Assembly (NCBI RefSeq): GCF_002631205.1
Contig: NZ_PDLO01000010.1
Coordinates: 56,914 to 120,913 of the forward strand
Reading direction: 5' to 3'
DNA from: Neolewinella marina
Lineage (GTDB): Bacteria > Bacteroidota > Bacteroidia > Chitinophagales > Saprospiraceae
Length of the DNA stretch: 64,000 nt
The translations under genes were made by a program, and so were the position numbers. Positions 19,644-28,921 of this stretch are shown one piece after another. The notes under the pieces are model-generated. The model ran no database searches. It saw only the letters and a list, made by a program, of their open reading frames with translations, and was not told the origin of the DNA. The first letter of the stretch is position 1. Every line of letters starts with the position of its first letter.

Positions 19644-20797
19644 CCATCAGCGCATCTTCCTGGGGCCGGGCCCTCGTCTGGACGCTCATCGCCGCCGCCT
19701 TCATCGGCCCCGGGACGGTAGCCACGGCTACCCGCGCCGGTACCCAGGGGGGACTGGCCTACCTGCCCTTCGTCCTGCTGGCCGCGGTAGCCGGTTTCGT
19801 ATTCATGGAGATGGCCGCCCGCGTCACCATCGTGAGCGGACAATCCCTGGGCGTCCACCTCCACAAGACGGCCCGCTGGCTGCCCACCCTGGTGTTCGGG
19901 GCCGTGGCGTTCGGCTGTATGGCCTATCAGGCGGGCAACCTGTCGGGGGCCCTCGGCGGCCTGCAACTCCTCTACCCCTTCGACCGCGGCTGGCTATTGC
20001 CCCTGGCCGGGGCCATCGTCGGACTGATGTGGACGGGTAGCGCCGACCGGATCGGCCGCGTCATGGCCCTGGTGGTGGCCCTGATGGGGGTGCTCTTCGT
20101 CGTGGCCGCGGCCCTTATCCTGTTCGGGGAGGCGCCGGCGGAGCGGGCGTACACTCCCCTCGACGCTACCGTCCTGCTGGGCCTGGTCGGGACTACCATC
20201 GTTCCCTACAATTTCTTCCTGGCGGCCGGACTGGGCGACGGAGGGGAGCTGCCCGAAATGCGACGAGGCTTGCTGGTTTCATTCGGACTGGGCTGGTTGA
20301 TCACCGCCGCCATCGTGGTCGTGGGCTCCACTACGGACGCCTTTGCTTCCTTCGGCGACCTGGCCACCGGGCTACAGCTTACTCTAGGGGAATACGGCCG
20401 CCTGGTGCTGGCCGTGGGGCTCTTTGCCGCCGGGTTCAGCTCGGCCACTACGGCGCCCTTCGCCGCGGCCATGGCCGGCCGGGGACTGATCGGGAGCGGT
20501 CCGGGATGGGAAACCAACGGGCGGGCCTTCCGGATCACCTGGGCGGTGGTACTGGGCGTCGGATTGGCGGTAGCCCTGCTGGGGCTGGACATCGTGGGCG
20601 TCATCCTGCTGGCGCAGATCTTCAATGGCCTGTTGCTGCCCTTCATCGCCGCGGTGGTGCTGCTGCTGGCCAACCGCCGCTCCCTGCTGGGCGAGGAGGT
20701 CAATAGCTGGTGGCAGAACGCCATTGCCGTGGCCGTGCTGGCCTTTCTGACCTACCAGACGGCGGTCTTCTTTTTCGGTCTGATTGCGGGGCGCTGA
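19640..20797 (+). CDS. Nramp-family (NRAMP/MntH-related) transporter, divergent, with a probable CTG start
   Basis: About 385 residues with some 11 membrane helices. The TM1 motif reads GPGTVATATRAG where classical Nramps have DPGN, and the TM6 motif reads VPYN where classical ones have MPH, so both metal-binding motifs are altered; substrate may differ. TM1 lies upstream of the first ATG (19805), and no ATG, GTG or TTG exists in frame between the stop at 19631 and 19805. The best start is therefore CTG at 19640, overlapping the previous stop as CTGA; ATC at 19646 is an alternative. An annotation starting at 19805 would lose TM1. Confidence 0.75.
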   Translation: MTISASSWGRALVWTLIAAAFIGPGTVATATRAGTQGGLAYLPFVLLAAVAGFVFMEMAARVTIVSGQSLGVHLHKTARWLPTLVFGAVAFGCMAYQAGNLSGALGGLQLLYPFDRGWLLPLAGAIVGLMWTGSADRIGRVMALVVALMGVLFVVAAALILFGEAPAERAYTPLDATVLLGLVGTTIVPYNFFLAAGLGDGGELPEMRRGLLVSFGLGWLITAAIVVVGSTTDAFASFGDLATGLQLTLGEYGRLVLAVGLFAAGFSSATTAPFAAAMAGRGLIGSGPGWETNGRAFRITWAVVLGVGLAVALLGLDIVGVILLAQIFNGLLLPFIAAVVLLLANRRSLLGEEVNSWWQNAIAVAVLAFLTYQTAVFFFGLIAGR

Positions 20798-20811
20798 ACG
20801 CGGGTGCCAGG

Positions 20812-21726
20812 CTAACGCTGGGCGTAGTCTTCCCGGTTGATGTTGAGCTTCTTCATCCGGGCGAAGAGCGTCTTGCCGTTGATCTTCAGCAGGCGGCCGG
20901 CGCCGTTGGGGCCGGTGACCCGCCCGTTGGTGTACCGCAGGGCACGGATGATGTGGCGGCGCTGGCTTTCTTCCAGGCTGATCATCGTTTCCTTGCCGGC
21001 TTCCTCGACGATCTCGTAGTGACCGGTGATGCCGGTGACGGCGCCGCCTTCGAGGCGCGACCACATCACTACCCGCATGAGTACCTGCTGGTCGGCGGCG
21101 GCCCGCATCAGGTAGTTCTCGTCCATGCGGTAGAATCCCCGGCGGAAATGCTCGAGGTGGTCGGTCCAGCGCTTGGTGTCCTCCTTGCCCAGGCGGCTGA
21201 CGATGGCCCGCGGCCGCAACTCGTCTGCGTCCTTTACGCCCAGCATCGCCTTCAGGTTCTGGCTGGCGATCATGCTGTCGTTGGTGATGTCCAGGTCGAA
21301 ACTGCCGATGCGGTAGGCGCTTTCCACGCTGCCCAGCATGTTGATGTAGCGCTTGCTGTGTTCCACGGAGCGGATCATGGAACAGATCAGCTGTTCGTTG
21401 GTCTCGTGGATGAGGTGAGGCACGCTGTACACCGCCACGGGGTAGCAGGTGCCGGAGCAGTTACGGTGGTGGCTGAATACCTGGTCGCTGCCCTGGTCGA
21501 TGGTGCGCTGGCAGTGGGCGCTCCAGGTCGCCTGCGTCCAGTCGGGGGTATAGTCGGAGATGGATTTTTCCATCATTTCCTCGTAGGCGTAGCCGAGGGT
21601 GTTGCAGGCCGCCGGGTTGGCGTAGCGGACCCGCCCGGCCAGGTTATGGCAGAGGAGGCTTGGCTCACCGTGTCCCACCACTCGGTTGGCGAGGGCCATA
21701 ATCTGGGGGGGCGTAAGGGGCTGCAT
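20812..21726 (-). CDS. PAS-domain regulator with a Fis-type helix-turn-helix
   Basis: 304 residues. Residues about 10-110 and 135-235 look like two PAS domains (CHNLAGRVRYANPAACNTLGY; GSFDLDITNDSMIASQNLKAMLG). The C-terminal 50 residues (LEESQRRHIIRAL, NGRVTGPNGAGRLL, KTLFARMKKLNI) are a Fis/NtrC-type HTH. There is no AAA+ sigma-54 domain between them, so it is a sensor-plus-DNA-binding architecture without ATPase. Cys residues in the first PAS (NCSGTC) might sense redox or metal. Divergent from the DUF4175 gene. Confidence 0.75.
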   Translation of the reverse strand: MQPLTPPQIMALANRVVGHGEPSLLCHNLAGRVRYANPAACNTLGYAYEEMMEKSISDYTPDWTQATWSAHCQRTIDQGSDQVFSHHRNCSGTCYPVAVYSVPHLIHETNEQLICSMIRSVEHSKRYINMLGSVESAYRIGSFDLDITNDSMIASQNLKAMLGVKDADELRPRAIVSRLGKEDTKRWTDHLEHFRRGFYRMDENYLMRAAADQQVLMRVVMWSRLEGGAVTGITGHYEIVEEAGKETMISLEESQRRHIIRALRYTNGRVTGPNGAGRLLKINGKTLFARMKKLNINREDYAQR

Positions 21727-21962
21727 AGTTTCGGGATTTAAAGCGAAGCACTCATCACGAGGGTCCCGACCACAGCCAACCGCTCACTGTCCACGGGGGC
21801 AGGGCGGCGCGTAAAAAGGCAGGTGAGTGGGCAGTTGTTAAAGGTCAGTGCAATTGCTTTACAGTAAACAAAGGTAAATGTTTTCACACATTATTCCGGT
21901 AAGCCCGTAGTCCATAAATACTTTCCCCCATTTATACGTTGTACCTTAGGGAAAGCCAAACT

Positions 21963-21970
21963 TAGTTTTG
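21963..21970 (+). promoter_or_regulatory. Predicted promoter of the DUF4175 operon
   Basis: TAGTTTTG fits TAnnTTTG; a TTG at 21939-21941 lies 21 bases upstream as a possible -33 box. The DUF4175 ATG follows 36 bases downstream. Confidence 0.45.
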
Positions 21971-22006
21971 TACGCCGGCCTTGGCTGTCCCCAAGTCTCT
22001 GTTGCT

Positions 22007-25000
22007 ATGGTCCCAACGAATAACTATGAACTGCTGATCACCAAGCTGGATGAATTCATCCGTAAGTACTACATAAATAGTGCAATACGGGGCCTTTTGT
22101 ACTGTACGGGGCTGATTTTATTGCTTTTTCTGGTCGTTAGCCTGCTGGAATCCCAGTTTTACTTCAGCGGAGGGACCCGCAAACTGCTCTGGTACGGCTT
22201 TCTGCTCCTCAGCGGTACCGCTTTGGCCATCGGCGTTGGCCTCCCCCTGGCCCGCTATTTCCGCCTGGGGTCCACCATCTCCCACGAGCGGGCGGCCCAG
22301 ATCATCGGGGCCCACTTCAGCAACGTGCAGGATAAACTGCTCAACGTACTCCAGCTCCGCCGCCAGGCCGACCGCGAGCAGGATGCGCTCTTGCTGGCTT
22401 CCATCGACCAGAAGTCTTCCGAAATATCGCCGGTACCCTTCCGTTCGGCCATCGACCTGACCCAGAACAGCCGCTACCTCAAGTACGCCCTGCCGCCACT
22501 GTTGCTGCTGCTCGTGCTGCTGGTGGCCGCGCCCAGCCTGATCCGCGACAGTACCAGCCGCCTCATCCGCAACTCCGAGCACTTCGACCGCCCCGCCCCC
22601 TTCCGCTTCGTGCTGTCGGAAACCAATCCCCAGGTCATCCAGTACGGCAGCTACCCCCTGACCGTCCGCGCCGTGGGCGACGTGGTGCCCGCCGAGGCCT
22701 TCATCGAGGTAGACGGCTACCGCTACCGACTCATCCGGGAGGATGGCAACACCTTCAGCTACGCCTTCAATAACGTGCAGGAGGATACCCCCTTCCGCAT
22801 TTCCGCCGGGGAGGTATCCACCCCCGAATACCTGCTGAGCGTGATGCCCAAGCCCACCATTGCCGGCTTCTCCGTGGCCCTGGATTACCCGGCGTACCTG
22901 GGGCGGCAGGACGAAGTAACCACCAATATCGGTGACCTCACGGTACCCGCGGGCACCCGCCTGAAATGGTCCTTCGATACGGAAAACACGGAGTCCATCG
23001 GACTGCGCTTCGCCGCGGAGGACAGCACGGCCGAGCTGCGCCGCGACGGCCGCGACCTGTACAGCTTCGAAAAGCGCGCCCTGCGCAGCGACCGCTACAG
23101 CCTCTACATCGGCAACGAATACCTGCCCCTGGCCGACTCCATCACCTACACCCTGGCCGTAATTCCCGACCAGTACCCCCGCATCAGCGTGGAATCCTTC
23201 CAGGACAGCACCGATGAGCAGCTGCTCTTCTTCGTCGGGGAAGCTTCCGACGATTACGGGCTCACTCAGCTCGACTTCGTCTACCGCATCCAGCCCGCCG
23301 AAGGGGAAGCTCGCGAAGGCCGACAGCCAATCACCACGCCATCCAACCGGCAGATCCGCTACGACCACGTACTCGACCTGCGTAGCGACCTGCCCCTGGA
23401 AGCCGGTGACGCCCTCACCTACTACTTTGAAGTCTACGACAACGACGCCGTCAACGGCCGCAAGAGCGCCAAGACCGCCGTGATGAGCTACCGCGTACCC
23501 ACCCGCGAGGAGATGGACGCCCGGGCCGAAGCCAACGACAGCAAGGTGAAGGAACAACTGCAGCAGGCGCTGAAGGCCACCCGCGAACTGCAGGACGAAA
23601 CGAAGAAGGTCCGCGACAAGATGCTCCAGGAAAAGGAGGTGGACTGGAAACTGCGCAAGGAAGTAGAGAAGCTCGCCGAACGGCAGGAAGAGATCCAGCG
23701 GCAGATCGAGGAAGCCCGGCAGGCCTTCGAGGAAAATCTCGAGAACCAGCCCCAGGAGAACGAGCAGATCCGCCAGAAGGAGCAGAAGCTCCAGGAGATG
23801 TTCGAGAAATCGGTCTCCCAGGAACTGCAGGAGCTGATGCAGGAAATCCAGCGACTGATGGAGGAACTGAACAAGGACGCTACCCTGGAGAAGATGGAAG
23901 ACATCGAGATGTCCGACGAGGAAGCCGAAGCCGAGCTCGACCGTATGCTCGAATTGTTCAAGCAACTGGAGGTCGAGAAGGAGATGCAGGACGCCATCGA
24001 GCAACTCGAGGAACTGGCCGAGGAGCAGGAGGAACTGGCCCGGCAGAACGCCGAGGGGGAGAAGACGCCCGAGGAACTGCAGCGGGAGCAGGAAGCCCTG
24101 CGCGAGCAGTTCGAGAAGCTGCAGGAGAAGCTGGAGCAGGCCGAACAAAAGAACGAAGCCCTGGAACGCCCCATGAACCTCGATACGAAGCAGAAGCAGC
24201 AGGAAGCCGTGAAGCAGGACATGCAGGAGGCCGAAAAGCAACTGCAGGAGCAACAGGAAAACCAGGAGCAGCAGCAGGGTGAGCAACCGCAGGAACAGTC
24301 AGAGGCGGGCGAGCAAGAACAGCAGGAGGGAGAACAACCCCAACAGCAGCAACAGCAGCAGAACCAGCAGCAAAAGCCCCAGAACGGCGCCCAGAAGCAG
24401 CAAGACGCCGCCAAGAAGATGCAGCAGATGGCCCAGCAGATGCAGGAGTCCATGGAAAGCATGCAGATGGAGAGCAACCGGGAAGACATGGCGGCCATCC
24501 GCCAACTGCTGGAGAACCTCGTGGACCTGAGTTTTGACCAGGAGGAAACGATGGACCAGCTGAACCTGACCACCGTAAATACCCCCCGCTACGTGGAACT
24601 GGTGCAGCAGCAATTCCAGATCAACAACGACTTCGAGCTGGTACGCGACTCCCTCCAGGCCCTGGCCAAGCGGAACTTTCAGATCGAATCCTTCATCACC
24701 GAGAAGGTGACCGAGATCCGGTCCAACCTCAGCGGGACGGTCGACGAACTCGAAGAACGGCGCATGCCCCAGGCCGCCAACCTGCAGCAGCGCGCCATGA
24801 CGGGCCTGAACGACCTGGCCCTGATGCTGAGCGAAAGCATGGAACAGATGCAGCAGCAGATGGCCGGGCAGATGAAGGGGCAGCAGCAGTGCCAGAACCC
24901 CCGCGACGGTCAGCAGGGGCAGCAGACGGGGCAGCCGAGCGAGAACCCCGGCAGCGACGGACAGAAGGAAGTAGGGGAACAACTCCGCGAACTCAAGGAG

Positions 25001-25459
25001 GGGCTGGAGAAGGGCGAAGGCGGCAGCAGCAAGGAATTCGCCGAAATGGCGGCCCGGCAGGCGGCCCTGCGCCGCGCCCTGGAGGAAAAGCAGCGCGAAC
25101 GGCAGCAGAACGGTCAGGGCAAGGACGGCGAACTGGAGCACCTGATCGAGCAGATGAACGCCGCCGAGGAAGATATGGTCAACAAAAGGTTGACCAATGA
25201 GACCCTCATGCGTCAACAGGATATCCTGACGCGGATGCTGGAACACGAACGCGCCGAACGTGAACAGAAGCTGGATGAAAAACGTAAATCTGAAACCGCC
25301 GAGCAGCAGCGGCGCGAATTGCCCCCCAGCCTGGAAGACTATATCCGGCAGCGGCGTGCCGAAGTGGAACAGTTTAAACGGGTCACTCCGGAGTTAAAAC
25401 CCTATTATCAGGGATTAGTCGACGAATATTTCCGTTCCCTGTCTACCAGTCCGTTATGA
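22007..25459 (+). CDS. DUF4175 family protein, large coiled-coil membrane protein
   Basis: 1150 residues from the ATG at 22007 (a TTG at 21968 is less likely). Two N-terminal membrane helices (about 28-48 and 59-80), a third at about 165-185, a beta-rich Ig-like periplasmic region (about 200-480), then a very long coiled coil rich in Gln and Glu (about 500-840), a conserved block around LLENLVDLSFDQEETM, and a second Gln-rich part. DUF4175 proteins are typical of Bacteroidota and of unknown role. The order DUF4175, anti-sigma-type ATPase, ybeY recurs in the phylum. Confidence 0.9.
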   Translation: MVPTNNYELLITKLDEFIRKYYINSAIRGLLYCTGLILLLFLVVSLLESQFYFSGGTRKLLWYGFLLLSGTALAIGVGLPLARYFRLGSTISHERAAQIIGAHFSNVQDKLLNVLQLRRQADREQDALLLASIDQKSSEISPVPFRSAIDLTQNSRYLKYALPPLLLLLVLLVAAPSLIRDSTSRLIRNSEHFDRPAPFRFVLSETNPQVIQYGSYPLTVRAVGDVVPAEAFIEVDGYRYRLIREDGNTFSYAFNNVQEDTPFRISAGEVSTPEYLLSVMPKPTIAGFSVALDYPAYLGRQDEVTTNIGDLTVPAGTRLKWSFDTENTESIGLRFAAEDSTAELRRDGRDLYSFEKRALRSDRYSLYIGNEYLPLADSITYTLAVIPDQYPRISVESFQDSTDEQLLFFVGEASDDYGLTQLDFVYRIQPAEGEAREGRQPITTPSNRQIRYDHVLDLRSDLPLEAGDALTYYFEVYDNDAVNGRKSAKTAVMSYRVPTREEMDARAEANDSKVKEQLQQALKATRELQDETKKVRDKMLQEKEVDWKLRKEVEKLAERQEEIQRQIEEARQAFEENLENQPQENEQIRQKEQKLQEMFEKSVSQELQELMQEIQRLMEELNKDATLEKMEDIEMSDEEAEAELDRMLELFKQLEVEKEMQDAIEQLEELAEEQEELARQNAEGEKTPEELQREQEALREQFEKLQEKLEQAEQKNEALERPMNLDTKQKQQEAVKQDMQEAEKQLQEQQENQEQQQGEQPQEQSEAGEQEQQEGEQPQQQQQQQNQQQKPQNGAQKQQDAAKKMQQMAQQMQESMESMQMESNREDMAAIRQLLENLVDLSFDQEETMDQLNLTTVNTPRYVELVQQQFQINNDFELVRDSLQALAKRNFQIESFITEKVTEIRSNLSGTVDELEERRMPQAANLQQRAMTGLNDLALMLSESMEQMQQQMAGQMKGQQQCQNPRDGQQGQQTGQPSENPGSDGQKEVGEQLRELKEGLEKGEGGSSKEFAEMAARQAALRRALEEKQRERQQNGQGKDGELEHLIEQMNAAEEDMVNKRLTNETLMRQQDILTRMLEHERAEREQKLDEKRKSETAEQQRRELPPSLEDYIRQRRAEVEQFKRVTPELKPYYQGLVDEYFRSLSTSPL

Positions 25460-25539
25460 ACTATTGCCCGTGTCTATGATGTTATTTTATTTTCGGCCTA
25501 CCCCTAATCCCCTATTGAAACTCTGAACAACCTCAATTC

Positions 25540-25926
25540 ATGCTCACTCTCGCTTCCGATCCCAGTAACATCTCCCAGGTTGAGCAATTGGTCAACCAAA
25601 TAGCCAATCGGTTTAAACTTGACCAGGAAAAACACGACAATCTCCTCATCAGCCTGACGGAAGCCGTCAACAACGCGATCATCCACGGCAACAAGCAGGA
25701 TCGTTCCAAGACGGTTAGCATCTGCATGGATCGGATCAGCGACGGCCTATCGATCCGCGTCTCCGACCAGGGCCGCGGCTTCAATTACCAAAGTCTGCCC
25801 GACCCCACCTGTCCCGAGCGCATTTGCGAATGCGGTGGCCGGGGGGTATTCCTCATGACCCAACTGTGCGACCGGATGCGATTCATCGACGGTGGTTCCA
25901 CGGTAGAAATGCAGTTCCGGCTCTGA
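25540..25926 (+). CDS. ATP-binding protein, RsbW/SpoIIAB-like anti-sigma kinase
   Basis: 128 residues, a lone GHKL ATPase domain. N-box LTEAVNNAIIHGNK, G1 box VSDQGRGFN and the G2 region GGRGVFLMTQLCD are visible. Such proteins act as anti-sigma or anti-anti-sigma serine kinases in partner-switching. No sigma factor or STAS-domain partner is nearby. An insert CPERICECGG near the C-terminus carries two Cys. Its stop overlaps the likely ybeY start. Confidence 0.85.
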   Translation: MLTLASDPSNISQVEQLVNQIANRFKLDQEKHDNLLISLTEAVNNAIIHGNKQDRSKTVSICMDRISDGLSIRVSDQGRGFNYQSLPDPTCPERICECGGRGVFLMTQLCDRMRFIDGGSTVEMQFRL

Positions 25927-26375
25927 CCCCTTCACCTTCCATTTCCTTCCACGAGGAGGGCGGGCAGCTGCCCGCAGCTCCCGAGACCGCGATCACCGAC
26001 TGGATCCGGTCGATCATTGCTGCCCGGGGCGGAACGCCCGGCGAGATCAACTACATATTCTGCTCCGACGACTACCTCCACCAGATCAATGTGGAGTACC
26101 TGCAGCACGATACCCTCACGGACATCATCACCTTCCCCTACGCCGACTTTCCGCTGGTGTCGGGTGACCTGTTCATCTCCACCGACCGCATCGCGGATAA
26201 TGCCCGGGAATTCGGGGAGCAATACGCCGACGAGCTCCACCGGGTGATGATCCACGGCATCCTCCACCTCTGCGGGCAGGGCGACAAGAGCGAGAGTGAG
26301 GCCTCCGGCATGCGCGAACTCGAACAATGGGCCCTGGGGCAGCGCCCCCCCACCCTGCTGCCCCGTCCGTCGTAA
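25923..26375 (+). CDS. ybeY: Endoribonuclease YbeY (16S rRNA maturation), probable CTG start
   Basis: About 150 residues. The zinc-binding signature is HGILHLCGQGDKSE (H-x3-H-x5-D variant of HGxLHLxGYDH), preceded by the conserved NVEYLQHDTLTDIITFPY. The protein homology begins around SISFHEEG. The in-frame codon that overlaps the previous stop is CTG at 25923 (CTGA); no ATG, GTG or TTG lies between it and the conserved region. Upstream ATG (25830) or TTG (25824) would add about 31 residues copied from the overlapping ATPase gene and are considered less likely. YbeY processes 16S rRNA and supports ribosome quality control. Confidence 0.85.
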   Translation: MTPSPSISFHEEGGQLPAAPETAITDWIRSIIAARGGTPGEINYIFCSDDYLHQINVEYLQHDTLTDIITFPYADFPLVSGDLFISTDRIADNAREFGEQYADELHRVMIHGILHLCGQGDKSESEASGMRELEQWALGQRPPTLLPRPS

Positions 26376-26457
26376 AACGGCATTTCAATTGTGCGGCGAA
26401 GCCACTCCCGAACCAGCCATTTAAGGCATCTTTGGGGTTGAATCAGGTATACCGCAG

Positions 26458-28917
26458 ATGAAAGTTTTAAAATTCGGAGGCTCTTCCGTCGCCCAGCCCG
26501 ACCGGATCCGGGGCATCGTCGACATCCTGAAGGGGTACTACGCCGCCGGCGACCACTTCACGGTGGTCTTTTCCGCCTTTGGCGGCGTCACGGACGGCCT
26601 GATCGAAATGAGTGAGCTGGCCGCCCGCGGCGACGACCGCTACGGGCAGTTGTTCCAGGACTTCGCCGACCGCCACCAGCGCGCCATCCGGGAGCTGCTC
26701 ACCGACGAAAAACTGCAGCAGGAGACCGCCCAGCAGATGCGGCGGAGCCACGAAGTGCTCAAGAACCTCCTCTACGGCATTTTCCTGGTCCGCGAAGCCT
26801 CTCCCCGCACGATGGACTACGTGTTGAGCTTTGGAGAACGTTCCTCTTCCTACATCATTTCCCAGGTGCTGCAGCAGGCCGGGGTACCCGCCGAATTCCT
26901 CGATGCCCGCCGCATCATCAAGACCGACAAGACCTTCGGCAACGCCAAGGTAGCCTTCGAGAAAACCTACGCCAGGATCAAGGAACACTACCTGGAACAC
27001 CCTAAGGTTCAGGTAGTTACGGGCTTTATCGCTTCGGCCAAGGGCGGACTTACTACAACCCTTGGCCGGGGTGGCTCGGACTACACCGCCTCCCTGCTGG
27101 CCGCCGGCCTCGACGCAGACGTGATCGAGATTTGGACCGACGTCAGCGGCGTACTCACCGCCGATCCGCGACGGGTGGCCAAGGCCTTCACCATCCCGAA
27201 GATGACCTACGCCGAGGCTATGGAAATGTCCCACTTCGGCGCCAAGGTGATCTACCCGCCTACCCTGATGCCGGCGCTGCAGAAGCGCATTCCGCTATAT
27301 ATCAAGAACACCTTTGAGCCCGACTTCCCCGGTACCAAAGTGAGCGAGGAAAGCGATCCCGACGGCGAGGCTGTACGGGGCATCAGTTCGATCAATAACG
27401 TGGCCCTCTGTACCGTCTCCGGTACGGGCATGTTTGGCGTTCCCGGTATCGCGGGCCGGATCTTTGGTTCCCTGGCTACCGCCGACATCAACGTCATCCT
27501 GATCACCCAGGGCTCCAGCGAACATGCAATCAGTTTTGCTGTTCAGCCTTCCGCCGCCGAGCGCGCGCGGGAGGCCGTAGAGGAGGCTTTCGCCTTCGAA
27601 ATCGAGCGGGGAGTGGTCAACGCCGTGAAGGTCGAGCGCGACCTCAGCGTCGTGGCCATCATCGGCGAGAACATGCGCTACCAGCCCGGCATCTCCGGTC
27701 GCCTCTTCCGTGCCCTCGGCAAGAACGGCATCAACGCCGTGGCCATCGCCCAGGGTTCGAGTGAACTGAACGTCTCTGTAGTCATTAGCCGCGACGACGA
27801 AACCAAGGCGCTGAACGCCCTGCACGAAGCCTTCTTCCTTTCCGATTACAAGACCCTCCACCTCTTCATTGTCGGGGTGGGTCTGATCGGCGGTACCCTG
27901 CTCAAGCAGATCGACCAGCAGAACGACTACCTCCGCGAACGCCGGGGCATGGAATTGAAGGTGGTCGGCCTGGCCAACTCAAAGAAGATGCTCTTCGATG
28001 CAGGGGGCATCGATCTGAGCCGCTGGAAGGAGTCATTGAGCGAATCCACCACCCCTATCGACCTGGCCGTATTCGTGGGCCGGATGCGCGACCTGAACCT
28101 GAGCAACAGCATCTTCATCGACAATACCGCCGACAGCAAGATCGCCACCTTCTACGAGGCGATCCTCGACGAGAGCATCAGCATCTCTACCCCGAACAAG
28201 ATCGCCACCTCCTCCGGCTACCTCCAGTACCAGCGACTGAAAAACATCGCCGACAAGCGCGGGGTACAATTCCGCTACGAAACGAACGTCGGTGCCGGCC
28301 TGCCCGTCATCTCTACCCTGCGCGACCTGATCGACAGCGGTGACCGCATCAACAAGATTGAGGGGGTACTGAGTGGCTCCCTCAGCTACATCTTCAATAA
28401 CCTGGACGGCGAGCGTCCCTTCAGCGAGATCGTCCGCGAAGCGAAGGAAAAGGGCTTTACCGAGCCCGACCCGCGTATTGACCTCTCCGGCAAGGACGTG
28501 GCCCGCAAAATCCTCATCCTCGCCCGGGAGACCGGGGTAGCCCTGAACGCCGAGGACGTAAACGTCAGTGGCTTCCTGCCCGACGAAGCCATGGCGGCGG
28601 AATCGGTGGACGAATTCTTTACGACCCTGGAGGAGCGGGCGGATTACTTCGCCGAGATGTACGCGAAGGCGGCCCGCGAGCAAAAAGTACTGCGGATGAT
28701 CGCCACCCTGGAAGGGGAAACCGCCACCGTAGGCGTACAGGCGGTAGGGCCGGACAATCCCTTCTACACCCTCAGCGGCAGCGACAATATGATCGTCTTC
28801 ACCACCGACCGCTACCGGGTACGCCCGCTGGTGGTCCGGGGCCCCGGTGCGGGCGCGGAGGTCACCGCCGCGGGCGTCTTCGCCGAAATCATCCAGATCG
28901 GTTCTTCCCTAAGTTAG
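26458..28917 (+). CDS. thrA: Bifunctional aspartate kinase/homoserine dehydrogenase I
   Basis: 819 residues, the usual ThrA length. The aspartokinase part (about 1-290) starts MKVLKFGGSSVA and has RGGSDYTASLLAA; two ACT regulatory domains lie at about 310-460 (SGTGMFGVPGIAGRIFG and IGENMRYQPGISGRLF), followed by homoserine dehydrogenase with the NAD(P) motif VGVGLIGGTLL and the catalytic region around GVLSGSLSYIFNNL. It performs the first and third steps of threonine synthesis from aspartate. First gene of thrABC; thrB starts 4 bases after its stop. Confidence 0.97.
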   Translation: MKVLKFGGSSVAQPDRIRGIVDILKGYYAAGDHFTVVFSAFGGVTDGLIEMSELAARGDDRYGQLFQDFADRHQRAIRELLTDEKLQQETAQQMRRSHEVLKNLLYGIFLVREASPRTMDYVLSFGERSSSYIISQVLQQAGVPAEFLDARRIIKTDKTFGNAKVAFEKTYARIKEHYLEHPKVQVVTGFIASAKGGLTTTLGRGGSDYTASLLAAGLDADVIEIWTDVSGVLTADPRRVAKAFTIPKMTYAEAMEMSHFGAKVIYPPTLMPALQKRIPLYIKNTFEPDFPGTKVSEESDPDGEAVRGISSINNVALCTVSGTGMFGVPGIAGRIFGSLATADINVILITQGSSEHAISFAVQPSAAERAREAVEEAFAFEIERGVVNAVKVERDLSVVAIIGENMRYQPGISGRLFRALGKNGINAVAIAQGSSELNVSVVISRDDETKALNALHEAFFLSDYKTLHLFIVGVGLIGGTLLKQIDQQNDYLRERRGMELKVVGLANSKKMLFDAGGIDLSRWKESLSESTTPIDLAVFVGRMRDLNLSNSIFIDNTADSKIATFYEAILDESISISTPNKIATSSGYLQYQRLKNIADKRGVQFRYETNVGAGLPVISTLRDLIDSGDRINKIEGVLSGSLSYIFNNLDGERPFSEIVREAKEKGFTEPDPRIDLSGKDVARKILILARETGVALNAEDVNVSGFLPDEAMAAESVDEFFTTLEERADYFAEMYAKAAREQKVLRMIATLEGETATVGVQAVGPDNPFYTLSGSDNMIVFTTDRYRVRPLVVRGPGAGAEVTAAGVFAEIIQIGSSLS

Positions 28918-28921
28918 CAGC

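Noticed and set aside
19335..20797. Programmed frameshift fusing the CxxC protein to the Nramp-family transporter
   Set aside because: No slippery sequence at the junction; a CTGA overlap explains the arrangement more simply.
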